Source of the DNA: Pseudomonas quebecensis
Lineage (GTDB): Bacteria; Pseudomonadota; Gammaproteobacteria; Pseudomonadales; Pseudomonadaceae
Length of the DNA stretch: 64,000 nucleotides
Assembly: GCF_026410085.1 (NCBI RefSeq)
Contig: NZ_CP112866.1
Coordinates: 2,170,001-2,234,000, forward strand
Reading direction: 5' to 3'
The notes under the pieces are model-generated. The model was not told where the DNA came from, did no database searches, and saw nothing but the letters and a program-made list of their open reading frames with translations. Within the stretch, counting starts at the first letter, position 1. Each line of letters begins with the position of its first letter. The translations under genes and the position numbers were made by a program. Positions 40,286 through 48,633 of this stretch are shown piece after piece.

Positions 40286-42361
40286 ATGGCGCAAACGCTC
40301 TTCAAGCTTTTCTTCACCCAACGTCTGGCGGCTTTGGCCAGCACCGAGTCGTTGCGGGCAATCCGCGAAGGGCTGTTGTGGATCCTGCCTTGCCTGCTCG
40401 TTTCGGCCGGGTTTCTGATCCTGTCCGAATGCGCCCGGGTGCTGGGATTCGACCCGCGACTGGTGGCCTTTCTCGCGGGGCTGCATAACCAGATCAGTTC
40501 GGTCATCCCACTGCTGGTGGCCGCGTCCATTGGCTACATGCTGGCGATCCAGTATCGCCTCCCGCAGCTTCCGGTGGCGTTTCTCTGCCTGGCCCACGTG
40601 GTGATCGCCACCTTTGTACTGCGCGACTACCCACGGGCCTCGGCCACCTTCGTGTTATTCATCGCCATCGCCTCGCCGTTGCTGAACGTGCCGGCCGTGG
40701 CCTGGTTGCACCGTTATCGTTGGACGCGGCTGGTCAACGAGGACCTGGTGGGGCACAACCTGCGTGGCACCATCAACATGGTCGTGCCCGGCGCGATCAC
40801 CGCCCTGGCATTGGTCACGGTCCTGTCGTTACTGCTGCAAGTCCCGTATGTGGCACAGTTGCAGGGGCCGCAGGTGCTGGATGCGTTGCAGTCGCCCTAC
40901 GGCAGCGGCCTGTTCGTGACGCTGATGAATTCGCTGTTGTGGTTCTTCGGAATCCACGGCGTGTACGCCATGCAGCCGCTGTTCGATGTGTTGGATCAGG
41001 CCGTGGTGCTCAACGGCACGGCGGCGGCTGCAGGGGAGCCGATCAAGTACCTGTTGAACAGCGGTCTGCTCGGCAGTTTTGCTTTTATCGGCGGTTCGGG
41101 CGGCGCGTTATGCCTGCTGCTGGCGATCCTGCTGTTTTCCAAGAGCCAGTCCATGCGCCTGGTCGCCGTGGCGAGCTTGCCGCTGTCACTGTTCAACGTC
41201 AGCGAGGTGCTGCTGTTCGGCTTGCCGATCATCCTCAACCCGCGTCTGTTCATCCCCTTTCTATTAGTGCCTGCCATGAACGCAATGCTGGCCTTGGGGG
41301 CGGTGCAGATGGGCTGGGTTTCGCCGGCGGTGGCCAGTGTGCCGTTCACCTCTCCGGTATTGCTCAATGCTTATCTGAGCACTCACGGCGACCTGGCGGC
41401 GGTCGCGCTGCAGGTGGCATTGCTGGGCCTGGGCACGCTGGTGTATGTGCCGTATGTGCGGGCGATCCATCGCCAGGCCAGCGAAGGCGGCACGGTGTAT
41501 CTCAAATCCCTGGACATGACCTTCCGTGGCCTTGAGGAAAAAGGCCGGCTGCGCGAACTGGACCCCGTGCTGGCTTCCCACAAGACCCTGGCGCGTCACG
41601 CCAATGAGCTGAGCCGCATCCAGCAGATCAGCGACTACGATTTCTATCTGGAATTCCAACCGCAAGTCTCGACCCGCACCGGACTGTGCACCGGTTGCGA
41701 GGCCTTGATGCGCGCTCGCGATGCCCAGGGCACGGTGCATTCGCCCTGGGAATTCCTGCAATGGCTGGCCCAGGCCCAATTGATGCCGGACGTGGACATG
41801 TGGGTGGCGTCCCAGGCCGTGCGCCAATACCAGAAATGGCAAAAGTTGGGGTTCACGCTACCCATGACCATTAATATTTCCAGCGCGACGCTGACGGATG
41901 CCACCTATGGCGAGCGCCTCGTCGGCATCCTGGCACAGGCCCACGGGCAGGTCTCGGTGGAGATCACCGAAGATGCTCTGGTCAGCGATATCCAGGCTAC
42001 GCGGCGGACGATTCAGAAACTCCAGGCGATTGGCGCCAAGGTGTATATCGACGACTTTGGCACCGGTTTTTCAGCGTTGAGTTACCTGCACCAGTTTCCG
42101 GTGGACTTTATCAAGATCGACCGCAGCTTCGTGGTGGCCCAGCATGATCCCAAGGGCGCGCAGGTCCTGACCGGGATGCTGCGTTTCTGCGAGGCGTTGA
42201 ACCTGGGTGTGGTCGTCGAAGGGGTGGAGACCGCCGAGCAACTGGCCTTCCTGAACACCGGCAGCGAACTGTTTATCCAGGGCTGGTATTTCAGCAAGGC
42301 GCTGCCGGGCGATCAGTTGGAAGGCTTTGTGCGCGAACGTGCGGCGTTGGCGCAGACCTAG
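40286..42361 (+). CDS. PTS EIIC transporter fused to a c-di-GMP EAL phosphodiesterase
   Basis: A 691-residue fusion. Residues about 15-390 form a lactose/cellobiose-type EIIC membrane domain with SLLWFFGIHGVYAMQP, NGTAAAAGEP and FNVSEVLLFGLPIILNPRLF, the family's sugar-binding loop. After a linker (about 390-450) comes an EAL domain with CEALMRARD, NISSATL, EITEDAL, IDDFGTGFSALSYL, DFIKIDRSF, EGVETAEQ and QGWYFSKAL, so all catalytic residues for c-di-GMP hydrolysis are present. No EIIA or EIIB gene is adjacent, which argues for sugar sensing rather than uptake. I chose the ATG at MAQTLFKLF (GAGGG upstream). Its TAG overlaps the stop of the convergent gene. Confidence 0.88.
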   Translation: MAQTLFKLFFTQRLAALASTESLRAIREGLLWILPCLLVSAGFLILSECARVLGFDPRLVAFLAGLHNQISSVIPLLVAASIGYMLAIQYRLPQLPVAFLCLAHVVIATFVLRDYPRASATFVLFIAIASPLLNVPAVAWLHRYRWTRLVNEDLVGHNLRGTINMVVPGAITALALVTVLSLLLQVPYVAQLQGPQVLDALQSPYGSGLFVTLMNSLLWFFGIHGVYAMQPLFDVLDQAVVLNGTAAAAGEPIKYLLNSGLLGSFAFIGGSGGALCLLLAILLFSKSQSMRLVAVASLPLSLFNVSEVLLFGLPIILNPRLFIPFLLVPAMNAMLALGAVQMGWVSPAVASVPFTSPVLLNAYLSTHGDLAAVALQVALLGLGTLVYVPYVRAIHRQASEGGTVYLKSLDMTFRGLEEKGRLRELDPVLASHKTLARHANELSRIQQISDYDFYLEFQPQVSTRTGLCTGCEALMRARDAQGTVHSPWEFLQWLAQAQLMPDVDMWVASQAVRQYQKWQKLGFTLPMTINISSATLTDATYGERLVGILAQAHGQVSVEITEDALVSDIQATRRTIQKLQAIGAKVYIDDFGTGFSALSYLHQFPVDFIKIDRSFVVAQHDPKGAQVLTGMLRFCEALNLGVVVEGVETAEQLAFLNTGSELFIQGWYFSKALPGDQLEGFVRERAALAQT

Positions 42362-43200
42362 GCGGATTCGTAGCCGCGCCGGGTCTGTTCGATGTCGTCG
42401 ACCAAAGCGTCGATACCGGCCAGGTGCGCGCGATTGTCATGATCCCAAGGGTGGAAGCCTGGCTTGAAGTAATGCAGCCAAGGCACCAGCATGCGCGGGA
42501 AAACGCCTTTAGGGCCATACAGAAACTTGAGCATGCGCCAGAAGCCCTTGAAAAAACCTCCCGCCTTGCGGTCCGCCACCAGCAAGCGCACATGAAAGTC
42601 CAGCACCACCAGCCAGAACAGCAGCGTAGTGGTGAGCATGGTCCCGGTGCGCAGCAGATAGCGCCCGGGACCCGGCTTGATCACAGTGTTCCATACGTCA
42701 AACGCCACGGCTTTGTGCTCGGTTTCTTCGAGGGCGTGCCAGTACCACATTTGCTGGTAGCCCTTGAGTGAATGGCCGAAGCGCGACGGGTCGCTCAGCA
42801 GGATCTCGGCGAGCATCGCGGTGTAGTGCTCCAGGGCGATGGTCACGGCCAGGTTGAACGCCGGCGGCAGGTGTTTTTTTTGCCAGTCGAGGATGAATTT
42901 CAACCGCCGATTGAGGGTGTGCGCCGGCAGGCCCGCCGCTTGCAGCAGGTCGTTATAGGCCACATGTTCGCGGCTGTGCATGGCCTCTTGACCGATAAAA
43001 CCCTGGATTTCCTTCTTCAACAGCGGGTCGTCGATGCGCTGCCGGTAATGGCGCACGCTGTCCATGAAGAACAGTTCGCCCTGGGGAAACAGCAGCGACA
43101 GGGCATTGAAGAAGTGCGTGATGAACGGGCCTTGTTCGTGCCAGTCCTTGATGCGCTCGGCGGGCAGGGCAAAACGGACATCGCGACGGATGGGTAGCAT
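42358..43200 (-). CDS. Ferritin-like diiron protein annotated as metal-dependent hydrolase (PF10118)
   Basis: A 280-residue protein of the family usually called metal-dependent hydrolase (PF10118). The sequence shows two four-helix-bundle diiron half-sites: E42 then E72-A-M-H75, and E124 then E159-T-E-H162, that is, two sets of Glu plus ExxH with 30-35 residue spacing. This is the pattern of diiron oxygenases and ferritin-like proteins rather than a classic hydrolase. No signal peptide; a hydrophobic stretch at about 186-205 might touch the membrane. AGGAG precedes the ATG. Downstream of the SDR and monooxygenase genes on the same strand, so probably part of that pathway. Confidence 0.8.
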   Translation of the reverse strand: MLPIRRDVRFALPAERIKDWHEQGPFITHFFNALSLLFPQGELFFMDSVRHYRQRIDDPLLKKEIQGFIGQEAMHSREHVAYNDLLQAAGLPAHTLNRRLKFILDWQKKHLPPAFNLAVTIALEHYTAMLAEILLSDPSRFGHSLKGYQQMWYWHALEETEHKAVAFDVWNTVIKPGPGRYLLRTGTMLTTTLLFWLVVLDFHVRLLVADRKAGGFFKGFWRMLKFLYGPKGVFPRMLVPWLHYFKPGFHPWDHDNRAHLAGIDALVDDIEQTRRGYESA

Positions 43201-43215
43201 GGGCTGTGCTCCTGT

Positions 43216-44106
43216 TCAGAGACGAGACTCGTCGTTGGTTTCAAACACTGGCGTGCGCGGTTTGGGAGCCATGCGTTTGCTGGCAAATACCACCAACGCC
43301 TGGTAAGCCGCCGGCAGGCAACGGGCAAGCAGGTCGAGGGCATAGGCGTCGCGGCCGATCAACACGCGACGCTTGTTTTTGCGCACTCCGTGCAGGATCA
43401 CTGTCGCGGCCTGGTCGGCATCGGTGATAAACAGTTTTTCGAAGTCGGCGCGGGCCTGTTGTTCGCTGTGGATCAAAAAGCCGGTCATGTTCGCGTCGAT
43501 ACGGCTGCTGCGGCAGATATCGGTGCGGATCCCGCCGGGGTGCACGCAGGTCGCCGACACGCCGCAGCGTTGCAGGTCGAGTTCCTGACGCAGCGCCTCG
43601 GTAAAGCCACGCACTGCGAACTTGCTGGCGTTGTAGCCGCTCATGCCCGGCTGCGCGAACAGCCCGAACACGCTGGAGGTGTTGATCACGTGGCCTTCGC
43701 CGCTTGCCTTGAGGTAGGGGAGGAAGGCCTTGGTGCCGTGGACCACGCCCCAGAAATTGATACCGACGATCCACTCCAGGTCAGCGTAATCCACGCCCTC
43801 TACGGTACTTGACAGTGCCACCCCGGCATTGTTGAAAACCAGGTTGACCTGGCCGTGCTCGGCCATGCAGCGCGCGGCCCAATCCTGCATGGCTTGGCGG
43901 TCGGCCACATCAAGCATCTGCGTAGTGATCCGCACCGGCGGCAGGCCCGACTCTTCGATCAAGGCGCGGGTGTGTTCCAGGCCTTGAAGGTTTTTGTCCG
44001 CCAGTGCCAGGTGGCACCCCTCACGGGCCAAGGCCAGTGCCAGCGCGCGACCCATGCCGGAGGCCGCGCCGGTGATGGCCGCAACGCGGCCGTTGAATGA
44101 CTTCAT
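43216..44106 (-). CDS. SDR-family alcohol/ketone dehydrogenase
   Basis: A 296-residue short-chain dehydrogenase: cofactor loop TGAASGMG (about 12-19), NNAG, catalytic serine in NTSSVFG and YNASK. The C-terminal extension beyond the core suits lipid-type substrates. The ATG (MKSFNGRVAAITG) overlaps the monooxygenase stop, so they are co-transcribed; a longer frame upstream lies inside that gene. With a Baeyer-Villiger enzyme next to it, oxidation of a secondary alcohol to a ketone is a natural role. Confidence 0.85.
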   Translation of the reverse strand: MKSFNGRVAAITGAASGMGRALALALAREGCHLALADKNLQGLEHTRALIEESGLPPVRITTQMLDVADRQAMQDWAARCMAEHGQVNLVFNNAGVALSSTVEGVDYADLEWIVGINFWGVVHGTKAFLPYLKASGEGHVINTSSVFGLFAQPGMSGYNASKFAVRGFTEALRQELDLQRCGVSATCVHPGGIRTDICRSSRIDANMTGFLIHSEQQARADFEKLFITDADQAATVILHGVRKNKRRVLIGRDAYALDLLARCLPAAYQALVVFASKRMAPKPRTPVFETNDESRL

Positions 44107-45641
44107 GACAGGCTTCCTTCGGGATTGGCGCGGACCACGGAGGGCGCACGCGCAGGGGGGCTGAGGACCGCCATGCCCGTCACATAATCCTTGAGCGCGA
44201 ACTGGCGGGTGAGTTGCTTGAAACGCCAGGTCGAGCCGGGCCAGAGCGTGGTGTTCCTGCCGGTGCGCGGGTCCAGATACCAGCTCTGGCAACCGCCGGT
44301 GTTCCAGATGGTGCGTTCAAGCTTGTGTTGCAGATGGTGGTTGTAGGCCTGTTCCACCGTCGACTTGACCTCCACCGTGGCGATACGCTGGCGTTGCATC
44401 TGCTTGAGCGCGTCGAGGATGTAGGCCACCTGGGCCTCAATCATCAGGATCATCGAGTTGTGCCCAAGCCCGGTATTGGGCCCGACAATCAGGAACAGGT
44501 TGGGATAGCCGGGCACGGTTGTGCCCTTGTAGGCATGGGCGCCCTCACGCCAAGTGTCCATCAGGTCCATGCCGTCGCGGCCGATGATGCAGCCGCGTGG
44601 CAGCGGGTCGCTGGCCTGGAAGCCGGTGCCGAAAATCAGGCAGTCCGCCGGGTGCTTGATACCGTCGGCGGTGATCACGCCGTCGGGTTCGATGCGCTGC
44701 ACAGGCTCGGTCACCACCTCGACATTGCTGCGCGACAATGCCGGGTAATAGTCATTGGAGATCAGCACGCGCTTGCAGCCGATGGTGTAGTCCGGCGTGA
44801 GGCGCTTGCGCAGGGAAGGGCGCGCCACTTGCCTGTGCAGGTGACGCAGGGCGATACGCTGCACCATCTTCATCAGCCGCGGATGCCGCGCAAAGCCCAC
44901 CACCCGTCCTTCCAATGCCCAGTAAAACCCCGCGCGCATAAGCCGCTGCGTAACAGGCACGTGCTTGAACAGCCAGCGTTCCAGCGGCCCAATCGCACGG
45001 TCGGGTTTGGGCATGATCCATGGCGGCGTGCGCTGGAACAGGTCCAGGTGGGCCACCTGCGGGGCGATCTGCGGCACGAATTGAATCGCGCTGGCGCCGG
45101 TGCCGATCACCGCCACGCGCTTGCCCTTGAGCGAATAACCATGGTCCCACTGCTGCGAGTGGAAACGCTGGCCCTTAAAACTTTCCAGGCCCGGAATATC
45201 CGGCAACGCCGGGCGCGACAGGCCGCCCATCCCCGACACCAATACCCGTGCGCTCACCTGCCGACCGTTGCTGAAACTCAGGTGCCAGCGCTGTTGGGCT
45301 TCATCGAACACCGCGCGGGTCAACCCCATACCGAAGCGCAGGTAGGGCGCCAGCTCGAAACGCGTGGCGCATTGTTCCAAATACGCGCGAATTTCCGCCT
45401 GCGGCGCGAACTGCCGCGTCCAGTTCGGGTTGGGCGCAAAGGAAAACGAGTAGACATGGGACTGCACGTCGCAGGCACAGCCGGGGTAATGGTTGTCGCG
45501 CCAGGTACCGCCGAGGCTGTCGGCCTGTTCGGCGACGAAAAAGTCGGTAAGCCCGGCCTGCTTGAGCTGGATGGCCATGCACAGGCCGGCGAAGCCTGTA
45601 CCGATGATGGCGATGTCGATCGAGTCATTGTGGGCATTCAT
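44103..45641 (-). CDS. Flavin monooxygenase of the Baeyer-Villiger type
   Basis: A 512-residue class B monooxygenase with FAD motif GTGFAG (14-19), NADPH motif GTGASA (180-185) and between them FKGQRFHSQQWD (155-166), the Baeyer-Villiger fingerprint FxGxxxHxxxW(P/D). It would convert a ketone to an ester using NADPH and oxygen. First gene of a three-gene operon with the SDR and diiron protein; AGGA precedes the ATG. The divergent gene is an alpha/beta hydrolase that could cleave the ester. Confidence 0.88.
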   Translation of the reverse strand: MNAHNDSIDIAIIGTGFAGLCMAIQLKQAGLTDFFVAEQADSLGGTWRDNHYPGCACDVQSHVYSFSFAPNPNWTRQFAPQAEIRAYLEQCATRFELAPYLRFGMGLTRAVFDEAQQRWHLSFSNGRQVSARVLVSGMGGLSRPALPDIPGLESFKGQRFHSQQWDHGYSLKGKRVAVIGTGASAIQFVPQIAPQVAHLDLFQRTPPWIMPKPDRAIGPLERWLFKHVPVTQRLMRAGFYWALEGRVVGFARHPRLMKMVQRIALRHLHRQVARPSLRKRLTPDYTIGCKRVLISNDYYPALSRSNVEVVTEPVQRIEPDGVITADGIKHPADCLIFGTGFQASDPLPRGCIIGRDGMDLMDTWREGAHAYKGTTVPGYPNLFLIVGPNTGLGHNSMILMIEAQVAYILDALKQMQRQRIATVEVKSTVEQAYNHHLQHKLERTIWNTGGCQSWYLDPRTGRNTTLWPGSTWRFKQLTRQFALKDYVTGMAVLSPPARAPSVVRANPEGSLS

Positions 45642-45727
45642 AGGCTGTCCTGAGTGGGCATCGGATGGGCTCCTGATCTTGTTGTGTCTTTTGGGTGGAA
45701 CGCCGTTGCAAAGGAAAATTTAATTAA

Positions 45728-45752
45728 TTATTTTAAAAAAGATTTTAAATAA
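45728..45752. promoter_or_regulatory. AT-rich inverted repeat in the monooxygenase/hydrolase promoter
   Basis: Within an AT-only patch (45714-45755) the segment carries ATTTTA-N10-TAAATA (45730-45751), a degenerate form of ATTTCA-N10-TGAA(A/T)T found upstream of alkB and the acyl-CoA dehydrogenase operon. It could serve as a shared operator for both divergent transcripts. Confidence 0.4.
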
Positions 45753-45917
45753 TCTACCTGAAAATATCGCCTACGCTAGGTCCTTGTCTCGAATGTGCGA
45801 TTTGTCCGACGGACGCGCATGTCTGTATCAGGCTTTGGTCCAGGGTGTGTGCGGTGGCCGAGGCCCGACCAATTCCGGTTGGGGCGCCGGCGGCAGGGAA
45901 TGCAGAGGACCGAGCGC

Positions 45918-46910
45918 ATGACGATGGAATGGGTAATGGCTGCGGGTGTGGGGGCGTGTGCAATGGCCTGGGGTTTCAGCGCCTGGATGACGCGGCGCAT
46001 TGAAAAGGCCGTGCCGCGCGCTGGCCGTTTTATTGAGGTCGACGGCGAGCAATTCCACTATGTGGAAGAGGGCAACGGGCCGCCATTGGTGATGATTCAC
46101 GGATTGATGGGTAGCAGTCGCAACCTGACCTACGCCTTGTCCGGTCACTTGCGCGAGCAGTTTCGGGTGATCACCCTCGACCGGCCGGGCTCGGGTTACT
46201 CCACGCGCCGCGCCGGCACTGCGGCCGACCTGCCGGGCCAGGCGCGGCAAATTGCCCGGTTCATCCAGGCGTTGCGGTTGGACCCACCGCTGGTGCTTGG
46301 GCATTCCCTGGGGGGCGCGCTCGCTCTGGCGCTGGCCCTCGACCATCCTGAGACGGTATCGGGCCTGGTCCTGGTGGCGCCACTGACTCATCCCCAGCCG
46401 ACATTGCCACCGGTGTTCTGGTCGCTGGCGGTGCGGCCGGCATGGCTGCGCCGCTGGGTTGCCCATACGTTGACGGTGCCCATTGGCCTGTTGACTCGGC
46501 GCAGTGTGGTCAAAGGCATCTTCGCGCCGGATGTTGCGCCCGAGGATTTCGCCACCCGTGGCGGTGGCCTGTTGGGCATGCGTCCAGCCAACTTTTATGC
46601 CGCCTCCAGTGAAATTGCCCTGGTCAACGACGACCTGCCGCACATGGTCCGGCGCTACCCAGGCCTGACCTTGCCGATTGGCTTGATCTACGGCGCGCGG
46701 GACCGGGTGCTGGACTTTCGCACGCACGGTCAGGCGCTCGCCGACAGGGTACCGGGCCTGAAACTGCAGCTCGTTGAAGGGCGCGGCCACATGCTGCCGA
46801 TTACCGCCACGCCGCGGGTGGTGGAGCTGGTGCAGCAGGTGGCCAAGCGCGTGCGGTCAGGGCAGGCCAATACGCAGCTGACCCCGCCCGTTGCCCTGGC
46901 GAACAAATAA
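45918..46910 (+). CDS. Membrane-anchored alpha/beta hydrolase
   Basis: A 330-residue hydrolase with an N-terminal hydrophobic anchor (about 5-24), oxyanion HGLMG, nucleophile S130 in GHSLGG, Asp in GARDRVLD and His in GRGHMLP. Esterase or lipase activity is expected. I chose the ATG at MTMEWVMAAG, with AGAGGA eight bases upstream; the next ATG is two codons later. Divergent from the Baeyer-Villiger gene, where it may open the ester that enzyme makes. Confidence 0.85.
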   Translation: MTMEWVMAAGVGACAMAWGFSAWMTRRIEKAVPRAGRFIEVDGEQFHYVEEGNGPPLVMIHGLMGSSRNLTYALSGHLREQFRVITLDRPGSGYSTRRAGTAADLPGQARQIARFIQALRLDPPLVLGHSLGGALALALALDHPETVSGLVLVAPLTHPQPTLPPVFWSLAVRPAWLRRWVAHTLTVPIGLLTRRSVVKGIFAPDVAPEDFATRGGGLLGMRPANFYAASSEIALVNDDLPHMVRRYPGLTLPIGLIYGARDRVLDFRTHGQALADRVPGLKLQLVEGRGHMLPITATPRVVELVQQVAKRVRSGQANTQLTPPVALANK

Positions 46911-47218
46911 TCATGGCCGTCGTGTTCGGGCGGGGCGGTGCAAACCGTCGTTCTAGAGACCTGACTGGCGGACCTGAAAAAAGACTGCGCAGTCACCGGA
47001 AAAAGCGCTCGACAAAGTAGTTGACGACCTAACGATTCCGCGCTATCTATTTAAAAAAATATTTCAATATTTATTTTGAAATGAATTTTTTGAAGTGCCT
47101 AAGAGCGAACAAAAATGAAAAAAACGCTTTTTATCGCATGCTTGATGTCCGGGGACCGCTCGCGCTCCCCCATCCTGTGGTCCGCCACTCGGCCTGCGCG
47201 TTTTGCCCGGAGGCTGCC
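46911..47218. promoter_or_regulatory. alkB upstream region, no gene
   Basis: A 308-base gap between the hydrolase and alkB. Its middle (about 47046-47095) is almost pure A and T and holds the operator candidate at 47061-47082. Beyond that, a TTGAAA (47076-47081) overlaps the right arm and could be a -35 box. A short open frame runs into alkB but has no ribosome site and is not proposed as a gene. Confidence 0.5.
47061..47082. promoter_or_regulatory. Inverted-repeat operator candidate of alkB
   Basis: ATTTCA-N10-TGAAAT, perfect six-base arms around an all-A/T spacer, about 137 nt upstream of the alkB start. The same arms and spacing recur at 51457-51478 before the acyl-CoA dehydrogenase gene. 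The right arm overlaps a potential -35 box. Confidence 0.55.
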
Positions 47219-48499
47219 ATGAACCAGACGCTCGCAGCACCTTCGGTATGGGCCGATGGCAAACGCCACCTGTGGTGGCTGGGCATCATGCCCCTGGCCA
47301 CGCCGCTGTTGTCCGGAGCACTGGCGATCAGCACCGGCGTTCAGCAGCTCTGGTGGGTCGGGGTGCTGGTGATCTTCGGCCTGATTCCGTTGATCGACGG
47401 CCTGCTCGGCGAAGACGTCAGCAACCCACCGGAATCCGCCGTCGGCCACCTTGAATCCCAACGCTATTACCGCTGGATCGTCTACACGGGCGTACTCTTT
47501 GTGATCGCCTCGGTGGTGATCACCGGCTGGCTCGCCGCGGGGGGCATTGCCTGGATCATCGACGGCGGGCTGCTACAGGCCACCGCCCATCTCGACCCGG
47601 CTGACTGGCTGTCCCAGGTGGCCGCTTACGTCACCGCCCGCACTCAGTTGCATGGCGAACCGAGCTGGTTCACTTACCTGGGCATGGCCATGTCGACCGG
47701 TGCCGCCACCGGGATTGCGATCAACACCGCCCATGAACTGGGGCACAAACCCAAACCCCTGGAGGTGTTCCTGGCCAAGGTCACGCTGGCGCCGACCTTC
47801 TACGGGCACTTTTACACCGAACACAACCGTGGCCATCACGTCCGCGTCGCGACCCCGGAAGATCCGGCCAGCTCGCGCCTGGGGGAAAGCTTCTGGGCAT
47901 TTCTACCACGCTCGGTGTGGTTCAGCGCGCGCTCGGCCTGGAACCTTGAGCGTGAGCGCCTGCGCAAACTCGGTCTGCCGGCCTGGCACTGGAAAAACGC
48001 CGTGCTCAGTGCCTGGATGTACAGCGTGGTGCTGTGGGGCGCGATGATTGCCTGGCTCGGGGCGGCGGTGATTCCGTTCCTGATTATCCAGGGCATCTAT
48101 GGATTCTCGTTGCTGGAAGTCGTGAACTATGTCGAACACTACGGCCTTAAGCGTCAGAAGTTGCCCAACGGGCGCTATGAGCGTTGTTCACCCCGACATT
48201 CCTGGAACAGTAATCGGATTGTCACCAACATCTTTCTATTCCAGTTGCAGCGCCATTCCGATCACCATGCCAACCCCACGCGCAGTTATCAGTCGTTGCG
48301 CCACTTCGATGAGTCGCCGCAACTGCCCTATGGTTATGCAAGCATGATTGTCTGGGCCTATGTGCCGTACTTGTGGCGCCGCCGCATGGACCATCGCGTA
48401 CTTAATCATTATGCCGGGGATATCACCCTGACCAATCTTCAACCGTCGCAACGTTTGAAGTATCTGGAGAAGTACAGCCATAACGCCACACCGTTTTAA
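47219..48499 (+). CDS. alkB: Alkane 1-monooxygenase
   Basis: A 426-residue membrane-bound nonheme diiron hydroxylase. All histidine boxes are present: HELGHK (172-177), EHNRGHH (201-207), NYVEHYGL (H307) and LQRHSDHH (H346, H349, H350). It hydroxylates the terminal carbon of medium- or long-chain alkanes, with electrons from a rubredoxin; no rubredoxin gene is in the window. Six hydrophobic helices. I chose the ATG at MNQTLAAPS (GGAGG five bases upstream); a longer frame of 46 residues lacks such a site. Starts the hydrocarbon cluster. Confidence 0.95.
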   Translation: MNQTLAAPSVWADGKRHLWWLGIMPLATPLLSGALAISTGVQQLWWVGVLVIFGLIPLIDGLLGEDVSNPPESAVGHLESQRYYRWIVYTGVLFVIASVVITGWLAAGGIAWIIDGGLLQATAHLDPADWLSQVAAYVTARTQLHGEPSWFTYLGMAMSTGAATGIAINTAHELGHKPKPLEVFLAKVTLAPTFYGHFYTEHNRGHHVRVATPEDPASSRLGESFWAFLPRSVWFSARSAWNLERERLRKLGLPAWHWKNAVLSAWMYSVVLWGAMIAWLGAAVIPFLIIQGIYGFSLLEVVNYVEHYGLKRQKLPNGRYERCSPRHSWNSNRIVTNIFLFQLQRHSDHHANPTRSYQSLRHFDESPQLPYGYASMIVWAYVPYLWRRRMDHRVLNHYAGDITLTNLQPSQRLKYLEKYSHNATPF

Positions 48500-48522
48500 T
48501 GTAATTAGAAACAGGGTTGTCG

Positions 48523-48552
48523 GCGCGCGGTGTATCCAGCGCGCGGGTTTTT
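48523..48552 (+). terminator. Probable intrinsic terminator of alkB
   Basis: GCGCGC (48523-48528) pairs with GCGCGC (48539-48544), followed by GGG and TTTTT. A short stem but strong in G-C, with the right T-run, 25 nt after the alkB stop. Confidence 0.5.
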
Positions 48553-48633
48553 GTCGCCCTGGGTTTGTCGCTCAAATAGTTAGCAAGTTGTGTTTGACCC
48601 GAACAAAAACAATTAAAGGGAAGGACGTCCACC

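Noticed and set aside
47081..47218. N-terminal extension of AlkB by 46 residues
   Set aside because: No ribosome site before the first ATG, while GGAGG precedes MNQTLAAPS, which is a normal AlkB start.
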